Below, piece by piece: positions 6,385 through 11,761 of a stretch of 11,761 nt of DNA. The notes under the pieces are model-generated. The model saw only the letters and a list, made by a program, of their open reading frames with translations. It was not told the origin of the DNA and ran no database searches. The stretch comes from JAKLQJ01 sp964534135. Lineage in GTDB: Bacteria > Elusimicrobiota > Elusimicrobia > Elusimicrobiales > UBA9959. Location of the stretch: assembly GCA_964534135.1 (NCBI GenBank), contig CAZHQC010000076.1, forward strand, positions 1 to 11,761. Reading direction: 5' to 3'. Within the stretch, counting starts at the first letter, position 1; every line of letters begins with the position of its first letter. A program made the translations under genes and the position numbers.

Positions 6385-8109
6385 TTAATCTAGAATATCT
6401 TTAACTCTTCTTTGTGAATATGTTGTGTGCAAAAGATGATGGCTTTTTTCCCCCAATGGCTTACCAAGAAATTCCTTGTAGAGCCGTTTAAGAGAAACAT
6501 TAGAATGAGATGTTCTCAATTTTTCATCATTATCAATCTGGTAAAGCGCTTTCATTCTTTCGGTAACTGATTTTTTATTTAATGAAAAAGGCTGTCCGCC
6601 TCCGTTTATACATCCTCCTGGACATGCCATTATCTCAACAAAATTAATATCCGTTCTTCCATTTTTTATTTCATTCAATATAGCTTTTGCGTTTGAAAGA
6701 CCGCTGGCCACCGCTACGCCTATTTCCATATTATTAATAGTGACCTTGGCCTCTTTAATGCCGTTGAGGCCTCTTACCGCGTCAAACTTTAATTTCTTAA
6801 GTTCTTTTCCTGTCAGCATAAAATAGGCTGTTCTCAAAGCTGCTTCCATAACTCCACCGGAAGCGCCGAAAATTTTTCCGGCTCCGGTCCTTTCTCCAAA
6901 AGGAAGGTCCGCTTCTTCAGGTTTGAGTTTTTTAAAATTTAGTCCGAAAATTCTTATCATCTTAGCCAGTTCTCTTGTTGTTAGAGAACAATCAACATCC
7001 TTCAATTTTCCATTTTTCAATTCCGGCCTTTCAATTTCAAATTTTTTGGCCGTGCAGGGCATTATGGAAACGGTAAATATTTCCGAAGGTTTAATATTTT
7101 TTTTCTGGGCATAGTATGATTTTATAACGGCCCCAAGCATTTGATGCGGACTTTTACATGTGGAAAGATTATCAATGAATTCAGGATAAAAAGTTTCCAA
7201 ATACTTAACCCAGCTTGGACAACAGGAGGTAAACATGGGAAGTTTTCCGCTTTTTTTTATTCTTTTCACGAGCTCAGAAGCTTCTTCCATTATGGTAAGG
7301 TCGGCCGCAAAGGCCGTATCAAAGACAGCTTTAAAGCCTATTTCTTTCAAAGCCGCCACCATGATTCCGTTTACATCTTGACCGAGAGGCAAACCGAATT
7401 CTTCTCCCAGAGCTACTGAAACAGCCGGGGCATGCTGAACTACAACATGTTTTCCCGATTCAAGAGCTTTAATAACTTGTTGGATATTGTTGGTTTCCAT
7501 CAGCGCTCCGGTCGGGCAGATATTAACGCATTGTCCGCAGTTTACGCAGGAGGAAACATTAAGTCCGGAATTAAAAGCGCAACCTATATAGGCGTCAGAG
7601 CCGCGTTTGATAAATTCGATGCAGGAAACAGATTGTATTTCTTCGCAGACTCTCACGCATTTTCCGCAGAGAATGCATTTTCCCGGATCTCTTGTTATTG
7701 AAGGATTTGAAACATCAATATTTATTTTTTTGGAAGTTTTTCTGAATTTCCTTCTTGTAATGTCATATTTTCTGGCCAGTGCCAATAATTCACATTTATC
7801 TTCTTTATCACAATATAAGCAGTCATCAGGATGTGAACTGATAAGCAATTCTATGAGTGTCTTGCGCGCGTTTATAACTCGCGGCGTATGGGTCTTTATT
7901 TTAAGACCTTCTGAGATGGGAAAGGAGCAACTTGGAACTAAATTGGCTTGACCTTCTACTTCAACCACGCATATACGACATGCCCCTGAAGGTGGTAGAC
8001 AATCTATATAACAGAGAGTTGGTATATCTATTCCTTCTCTTTTTAAAACTGAGAGGACCGATTCTCCCAAATTTGCTTTTACATTTCTCCCGTTTACATT
8101 AACAATCAT
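6385..8109 (-). CDS. hydA: HydA, catalytic subunit of NAD(P)-linked, probably bifurcating [FeFe]-hydrogenase
   Basis: Catalytic subunit (574 residues) of an HndD/HydA-type group A3 hydrogenase that interconverts H+ and H2. N-terminal [2Fe-2S] domain (C33, C44, C47, C61); His-ligated [4Fe-4S] site H93-X3-C97-X2-C100-X5-C106; two [4Fe-4S] clusters (C145/C148/C151/C155 and C188/C191/C194/C198); H-cluster domain with L1 TSCCPSW (294-300), L2 MPCTAKKFE (350-358) and L3 EIMACPGGCINGGGQP (492-507). All H-cluster ligands (C297, C352, C496, C500) and the proton-relay C296 are intact, so it should be active. The C-terminal small-subunit-like segment ends in KSHHLLHTTY (555-564). The length matches HndD of Desulfovibrio fructosovorans; the extra C-terminal [2Fe-2S] extension of T. 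maritima HydA (about 645 residues) is absent. It starts 7 bp after hydB, with a GAGG overlapping that stop codon. It is presumably cytosolic, as no signal or Tat motif is seen. Confidence 0.97.
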   Translation of the reverse strand: MIVNVNGRNVKANLGESVLSVLKREGIDIPTLCYIDCLPPSGACRICVVEVEGQANLVPSCSFPISEGLKIKTHTPRVINARKTLIELLISSHPDDCLYCDKEDKCELLALARKYDITRRKFRKTSKKINIDVSNPSITRDPGKCILCGKCVRVCEEIQSVSCIEFIKRGSDAYIGCAFNSGLNVSSCVNCGQCVNICPTGALMETNNIQQVIKALESGKHVVVQHAPAVSVALGEEFGLPLGQDVNGIMVAALKEIGFKAVFDTAFAADLTIMEEASELVKRIKKSGKLPMFTSCCPSWVKYLETFYPEFIDNLSTCKSPHQMLGAVIKSYYAQKKNIKPSEIFTVSIMPCTAKKFEIERPELKNGKLKDVDCSLTTRELAKMIRIFGLNFKKLKPEEADLPFGERTGAGKIFGASGGVMEAALRTAYFMLTGKELKKLKFDAVRGLNGIKEAKVTINNMEIGVAVASGLSNAKAILNEIKNGRTDINFVEIMACPGGCINGGGQPFSLNKKSVTERMKALYQIDNDEKLRTSHSNVSLKRLYKEFLGKPLGEKSHHLLHTTYSQRRVKDILD

Positions 8110-8116
8110 AGATACC

Positions 8117-10081
8117 TCACGATATTTTTATAGCTTTGAATTTACAGACCGCTTTGCAGCTGCCGCAGGAAATACATTTATCACTGATTATATAATGAGC
8201 TAATCCGGGTTTCCCCACAATGGCTCCTACCGGACAACTTTTTATGCAAAGTCCGCAACCCTTACAAAGATCCGAGTCTATGGAAAAATCCATCATTTCC
8301 GTGCAAACTCCGGCCGGACATTTCCTGTCAAAAATATGAGCCTCATATTCGCTTTTAAACCATCTTAAAGTTGAAAGAATCGGATTGGGAGCTGTTTGAC
8401 CCAGACCGCAAAGGCTGGTTTCTTTTATAACCTTGGCTAAGTTCTCAAGTTCCATTATTCCTGAAAATCTGGAAAGTGTGTCATAATCCTTTTCAGTTTT
8501 TCTATTCATGGTTATGGCTTTGAGGATTTCCAGCATTCTCATGGTGCCTTCCCGGCAAGGAATACACTTCCCGCAAGACTCTTTTTGCACGAAACTCATA
8601 AAAAATTTGGCTACGTCTACCATACAGGTTTTTTCATCCATAACAACCAAGCCGCCGGAACCCATTATGGCGCCAACGCTTTTTAGCGATTCGTAATCTA
8701 CTTGGGTATCTAAATGGCTTTCAGGTATGCAGCCTCCCGAAGGTCCGCCTATTTGAACGGCTTTGAATTTCAAATTATTTTCCGTTCCATCTCCTATATC
8801 AAAAATTATTTCTCTTAAGGTTGTTCCCATGGGTACTTCAACTAGTCCTGCTCGTTTTATTTTTCCGGAAAGAGCAAAAACTTTTGTTCCTTTTGAATTT
8901 TTTGTTCCAATAGAGGAAAAAAAAGCTGAGCCTTGAGAAATTATTTCCGGGACATTGGCTAAAGTTTCCACATTGTTTATAATCGTGGGCTTTCCAAAAA
9001 GCCCTTTTATTGCCGGATAAGGCGGTCTGGGTTTTGGCATTCCCCTCTTGCCTTCAATGCTGTTGATAAGGGCGGTTTCCTCTCCGCATACAAAAGCGCC
9101 GGCTCCCATTTTTATTATCACATCCAATTTAAAGCCGCTATCAAAAATATTTTCACCCAAAAGGCCGTGTTCCTTAGCCTCTTTAATAGCTATTTTTAAA
9201 TTTTTAACCGCCAAAGGATATTCCGCTCTTATATATACATAGGCCTTGGTAGCGGCTATGGCATAAGCAGCTATAGCCAATCCTTCTAGTACTCGATGCG
9301 GGTCGCCTTCTATAACCGCTCTGTCCATAAAGGCCCCGGGATCACCCTCATCAGCATTGCAAATCATATATTTTTGTTCGGAATCGGCTGAAATGGCTAT
9401 TTTCCATTTTCTTCCCGTCAGAAAACCGCCTCCGCCTCTTCCTCTAAGTCCGCTTCTTTCAATTTCATCGGCAACTTGTATGGGTGTCATCGTGTGTATT
9501 GCTTTTAGCAAGGAGGAATAGCCTTCTCTGGCGACATATTCGTGTATGGAAAGAGGATTGATAATACCGCAATTTTTAAGAACAAATCTAACCTGTTTCT
9601 TTAAAAACGGATGCTCCTCCATAAAAGATATTCCGGGCCATTTTTTTGTTTCCTTATTTTTAAATTGTCCCACAATAAAAGTTTTTTCCGGTTTTTTCGT
9701 TTTAAAAATTGAATCCAGAATTTTATAAATTTTATCAGCCGTAGCTTTTCCAAAGCACAGCCTGGACTTTCCGGGTATTTGTATATCAACTAAAGGTTCC
9801 TGAGAACAAAAACCTATGCACCCCACTTCGATAATCTCAGCTTTTATTTTATTTTCTTTTAGGTATTTATTGATTTCACTTAAGCTTTCTCCCGCTCCTG
9901 CGGCTAAACCGCAGGTTCCCGCTCCCACATAAATTATCGGTGTATCTATATTCTCCCGCTTGAATTTTGAAATAGCGGGTTCCTGGTTTTCTTTTCCAAA
10001 AAAAGAAGAAAGGAATTTTTTTCGAGAGGATGAAGGGATTTTTTTTAAATTATCAAAGATATTGTTTTTACTTTGCGGCAT
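8117..10081 (-). CDS. hydB: HydB, NuoF-like FMN/NAD(H)-binding hydrogenase subunit
   Basis: Diaphorase subunit carrying FMN and the NAD(H) site; in HydABC complexes this is where NADH reacts and where bifurcation is thought to occur. Residue numbers count from the Met at 10087. Thioredoxin-like N-terminal domain (about 50-125) with C59, C90 and C94; glycine-rich FMN loop GLRGRGGGGFLTGRKW (213-228); CNADEGDPGAFMDR (243-256); NAD-site region GEETALINSIEGKRG (335-349); SLBB-like part; N3 cluster ESCGKCIPCREG (C505, C508, C511) with C560; then two C-terminal [4Fe-4S] motifs (C608/C611/C614/C618 and C638/C641/C644/C648). The first Cys of the CX4C pair normally found in the N-terminal [2Fe-2S] domain is Val54. 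The start is taken as the third codon, ATG at 10081, because AAAGGAG (10089-10095) is 7 nt from it but only 1 nt from the ATG at 10087. It overlaps the end of hydC by 14 bp. Confidence 0.95.
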   Translation of the reverse strand: MPQSKNNIFDNLKKIPSSSRKKFLSSFFGKENQEPAISKFKRENIDTPIIYVGAGTCGLAAGAGESLSEINKYLKENKIKAEIIEVGCIGFCSQEPLVDIQIPGKSRLCFGKATADKIYKILDSIFKTKKPEKTFIVGQFKNKETKKWPGISFMEEHPFLKKQVRFVLKNCGIINPLSIHEYVAREGYSSLLKAIHTMTPIQVADEIERSGLRGRGGGGFLTGRKWKIAISADSEQKYMICNADEGDPGAFMDRAVIEGDPHRVLEGLAIAAYAIAATKAYVYIRAEYPLAVKNLKIAIKEAKEHGLLGENIFDSGFKLDVIIKMGAGAFVCGEETALINSIEGKRGMPKPRPPYPAIKGLFGKPTIINNVETLANVPEIISQGSAFFSSIGTKNSKGTKVFALSGKIKRAGLVEVPMGTTLREIIFDIGDGTENNLKFKAVQIGGPSGGCIPESHLDTQVDYESLKSVGAIMGSGGLVVMDEKTCMVDVAKFFMSFVQKESCGKCIPCREGTMRMLEILKAITMNRKTEKDYDTLSRFSGIMELENLAKVIKETSLCGLGQTAPNPILSTLRWFKSEYEAHIFDRKCPAGVCTEMMDFSIDSDLCKGCGLCIKSCPVGAIVGKPGLAHYIISDKCISCGSCKAVCKFKAIKIS

Positions 10082-10547
10082 TTTCATTCTCCTTTCTTTT
10101 TATTTCATCTATAAGTTTTTTAGATTTTTCCGATGTCATTGAGCCGTGAAACTTGCCATTTATGCTTATTACCGGCGCCAATCCGCAAGCTCCCAAGCAA
10201 GCAAGAGTCTCTATACTGAAAAGACCGTCTCTTGTTGTTTGTCCCGCTTTAATTTTAAGAGTATTTTCAACCATTTTAAGGCAGGACAGAGATCCTTTGA
10301 CATGACAGGCGGTTCCCCTACAAACCATAATGTGATATTTTCCCAAAGGCTCGAATCTAAATTGATTGTAAAAGGTTGCTACGCCATAAACTTTGCTGGT
10401 GGGCAAGTTCAGGGTTTTGGCTATTTTAAGGAGGGCTTTTTTTGATAGATAACCTTCAGCATTTTGTATTTCCTGAAGCAATGGAATAAGTCTGTCTCTG
10501 CCTCCATAATTGTATTTTTTTAAAATTTTTTCAGTCTTAAGGGGCAT
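10068..10547 (-). CDS. hydC: HydC, NuoE-like [2Fe-2S] hydrogenase subunit
   Basis: Small thioredoxin-like [2Fe-2S] subunit that partners HydB in the NADH-oxidising half of the complex (HndA/HydC/NuoE family). It has about 160 residues, the usual size. With numbering from the ATG at 10550, the cluster ligands are C77 and C82 (CRGTAC) and C118 and C122 (CLGAC). Other family features are the helical N-terminal region with IQNAEGYLS (28-36) and KVYGVATFYNQF (53-64). There are two adjacent ATG codons. AAGGAG at 10553-10558 is 5 nt from the second (10547) and only 2 nt from the first (10550), so the second is preferred. The ATG overlaps the rex stop as TGATG, indicating coupled translation. Complex I NuoE is excluded by the neighbours, as no other nuo gene is present. 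Confidence 0.96.
   Translation of the reverse strand: MPLKTEKILKKYNYGGRDRLIPLLQEIQNAEGYLSKKALLKIAKTLNLPTSKVYGVATFYNQFRFEPLGKYHIMVCRGTACHVKGSLSCLKMVENTLKIKAGQTTRDGLFSIETLACLGACGLAPVISINGKFHGSMTSEKSKKLIDEIKRKENENAAK
10089..10095 (-). promoter_or_regulatory. Ribosome binding site deciding the hydB start
   Basis: AAAGGAG on the minus strand is 7 nt from the ATG at 10081 but only 1 nt from the in-frame ATG at 10087, favouring the start at 10081. Confidence 0.7.
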
Positions 10548-11179
10548 CATTTCTCCTTATTGGAATCTTCCGCGAAATAAGCGGTTTTTTCTATTGAAAG
10601 CGTGATATCCACTTGTTCTACAAAAACATCCTCGGGAACATTTAATTTAATGGGAGCAAAATTTATTATTCCTTTTATGCCGGCTTTTATAAGAAGATCG
10701 GCCGTTTCCTGGGCATGTTCCGCCGGGACGGTTATTATAGCCACGGTGGCTTTTTTAGATTTGATGACTTTAGGCATTGAATTCGTATGAAAAATCATAC
10801 ATCCTGAATAAACCCGTTTTGTTTTTTCGGGGTCTATATCAAAAGTCGCCACTATTGAAAGCTGAGGTCTTATTTTCATAAAGTGAGAAAGTATCGCTTT
10901 CCCCAAATGTCCCAGGCCTACGAGGACTACTTGGGTTACTTTGTCGCATTTGAGATGCGAGGTTATTTCCGTAAGAAATTCTTTCAGAGGGTATCCTTTT
11001 TGAGGTATGCCCGATATATCAAGACTCATAAGATCCCGTCTTACTTGCTCAGGAGAAACGCCGACGGCGCTGGCCAATTCATGAGAAAAAATAAAGTGTC
11101 CATCGGCGTTGATTTTTTCTTTTGCAAACTCCATGTATTTTAGGAGTCTTTCAATGTTTTTTTCTGATGCTTTTTTCAT
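10547..11179 (-). CDS. rex: Rex, redox-sensing (NADH/NAD+) transcriptional repressor
   Basis: Rex dimers bind operators when NAD+ is high and leave them when NADH binds, derepressing fermentative and hydrogenase genes. The protein has 210 residues, usual for the family. N-terminal winged helix (about 1-75) with VSPEQVRRDL (41-50) as recognition helix; Rossmann domain with VGLGHLGKAI (87-96), ATFDIDPEKTK (111-121), TVPAEHAQETADLLIKAGIKG (about 150-170), NFAPIKLNVPE (173-183) and VDITLSIEKTAYF (190-202), all close to known Rex. The wing is diverged: the usual FGxRGxGY-type sequence reads SGIPQKGY (56-63), so its DNA target may differ. AAGG precedes the ATG, overlapping the end of the response regulator gene 6 bp upstream. 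As second gene of the operon it probably regulates its own promoter (inference). Confidence 0.95.
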   Translation of the reverse strand: MKKASEKNIERLLKYMEFAKEKINADGHFIFSHELASAVGVSPEQVRRDLMSLDISGIPQKGYPLKEFLTEITSHLKCDKVTQVVLVGLGHLGKAILSHFMKIRPQLSIVATFDIDPEKTKRVYSGCMIFHTNSMPKVIKSKKATVAIITVPAEHAQETADLLIKAGIKGIINFAPIKLNVPEDVFVEQVDITLSIEKTAYFAEDSNKEK

Positions 11180-11185
11180 AAAACC

Positions 11186-11599
11186 TTACTCTTTCCCTTC
11201 TACATTAATATCTTCTTTTTTACGGGCGAGAAGTTCCGTTATTTTATTCAAAAAATCAGTGGGTTTTAAGGGTTTTTCCATAAAAGAGTCTACTGGAAGA
11301 TATGCCCCATCCTTTTCACCGAATTTCTGAGGAAAATGCTGATTAACGGAAGTTAACATAAGAATGGGAGTATACTTTAGAGATTCTTCCTTTCTTATTT
11401 TTTGTACTGCAGTGAAGCCGTCGGTAAAATCATCCATCATAACATCCATAACTATTAACTCCGGTTTTGATTCTATCGCTTTTTTTAGACCTTCTTTTCC
11501 GCTGAATGCGGTAAATACCTTGTGGCCTTTTTTGCTGAGTATAACCTCGCAAGTATCCAAGATATCTTTATCATCGTCTACGCAAAGTATGTTTGCCAT
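11186..11599 (-). CDS. Single-domain response regulator (atypical receiver), first gene of the operon
   Basis: Stand-alone CheY-like receiver of 137 residues with no output domain. Conserved residues are D8-D10 (CVDDD), phospho-acceptor D52 (IVMDVMM), T83 (MLTSV) and K109-P110 (MEKPLKP). The loop after D52 (DVMMDDFTDGF) lacks the usual Pro and is one residue longer than normal, and T-to-K spacing is 26 instead of about 22. The receiver at 3919-4320 shares these traits, so the two belong to one subtype. The ATG at 11599 has a GGAGG at 11605-11609, 5 nt upstream, among the best ribosome sites in the window. It is the first gene after the promoter. The kinase that phosphorylates it is not shown by the sequence; the hydrogenase-kinase or the hybrid kinase of this operon are the natural candidates. 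Confidence 0.93.
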   Translation of the reverse strand: MANILCVDDDKDILDTCEVILSKKGHKVFTAFSGKEGLKKAIESKPELIVMDVMMDDFTDGFTAVQKIRKEESLKYTPILMLTSVNQHFPQKFGEKDGAYLPVDSFMEKPLKPTDFLNKITELLARKKEDINVEGKE

Positions 11600-11647
11600 A
11601 ACTCCCTCCGTTTATTAAATAACTTTATTGCTGTGTATTTTTTATTA

Positions 11648-11667
11648 ATCGTTACTTTAGTAACGAT
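11648..11667 (-). promoter_or_regulatory. Perfect 20-bp palindrome, putative operator (Rex candidate)
   Basis: The minus strand reads ATCGTTACT-AA-AGTAACGAT: two perfect 9-bp arms with a 2-bp centre. It lies immediately downstream of the predicted start site (about +5 to +24), where a bound protein would block transcription. A further half-site AGTAACG (11691-11697) lies in the promoter spacer, 41 bp, about four helical turns, from the matching arm. The inner 18 bp fit the 7-4-7 geometry of Rex operators (TTGTGAAnnnnTTCACAA) but match the consensus at only some positions. Rex encoded in the same operon is the best candidate binder; an unlinked regulator is possible. It could also fold as a hairpin in the mRNA leader. 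Confidence 0.6.
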
Positions 11668-11678
11668 GCTACAAATAA

Positions 11679-11707
11679 AGTATACCATCACGTTACTATT
11701 TTGTCAA
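11679..11707 (-). promoter_or_regulatory. sigma70-type promoter of the hydrogenase operon
   Basis: On the minus strand a perfect -35 box TTGACA (11702-11707) is separated by exactly 17 bp from a -10 box TATACT (11679-11684). Transcription would begin near 11672, giving a leader of roughly 73 nt before the first ATG at 11599. This is the only convincing promoter in the window; the short gaps between the downstream genes show none as good. It could drive all eleven genes. Confidence 0.8.
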
Positions 11708-11761
11708 GACCAATATTTTAAAAAATAATTTAATGGTATCTTTCTTTAATAATAATCTTGG

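Noticed and set aside
8117..10547. Start of a complex I (nuoEFG) operon
   Set aside because: Only NuoE- and NuoF-like genes occur; the next gene has a full H-cluster and the maturases follow, so this is a hydrogenase diaphorase module.
11682..11739. Long-range inverted repeat ATACCAT/ATGGTAT flanking the promoter
   Set aside because: Seven-base arms 44 bp apart in AT-rich DNA are expected by chance, and one arm overlaps the -10 region.
1..11761. Mobile elements, CRISPR array, tRNA/rRNA genes or att sites
   Set aside because: No transposase, terminal repeats, regularly spaced repeats or RNA-gene signatures were seen; coding density is nearly complete outside the promoter region.

Overview
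The window is one strand-uniform block. Eleven genes, all on the minus strand, follow one another with gaps of at most about 53 bp and several overlaps. They read from a promoter at about 11.7 kb leftward to the window edge. Together they form a self-contained [FeFe]-hydrogenase locus: a three-subunit NAD(P)H-linked hydrogenase, a hydrogenase-type sensor kinase, a redox repressor (Rex), three receiver-domain proteins and all three H-cluster maturases. No mobile element, RNA gene, CRISPR array or phage-like gene was seen.

Organism: an anaerobic, fermentative, H2-metabolising bacterium. The DNA is AT-rich, genes are densely packed, and Shine-Dalgarno sites of GGAGG/AAGGAG type are clear. The set of genes resembles loci in Thermotogae, Clostridia, Desulfovibrio and several uncultured low-GC phyla (Elusimicrobiota/Omnitrophota-like lineages are possible). 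The sequence alone does not fix the phylum.

Layout in transcription order, right to left. (1) 11600-11761: promoter region with a consensus-like sigma70 promoter (TTGACA, 17 bp, TATACT) and a perfect 20-bp palindrome just downstream of the -10 box. (2) 11186-11599: single-domain response regulator. (3) 10547-11179: Rex repressor. (4) 10068-6385: hydC, hydB and hydA, the NuoE-like, NuoF-like and catalytic [FeFe] subunits of an electron-bifurcating type (group A3/Hnd-like) hydrogenase. (5) 6376-4340: a sensory [FeFe]-hydrogenase fused to a histidine kinase. (6) 4320-3919: a second single-domain response regulator. (7) 3917-2739: a receiver/histidine-kinase hybrid. (8) 2693-1: hydG, hydE and the start of hydF, the maturation enzymes; hydF runs off the window.

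How the parts may work together: HydABC exchanges electrons between H2, NAD(H) and probably ferredoxin. HydG and HydE build the organometallic iron synthon and HydF assembles and delivers the 2Fe subcluster, which both HydA and the sensor kinase need. Rex reads NADH/NAD+ and the sensor kinase probably reads H2, so the operon carries both a product and a cofactor sensor. The phosphorelay has two kinases and three receivers but no DNA-binding or enzymatic output in the window, so its target is unknown. Notable sequence oddities are a HydG with Gly in place of one auxiliary-cluster cysteine, a diverged Rex DNA-binding wing next to an atypical operator-like palindrome, and two atypical receiver domains of one shared subtype.
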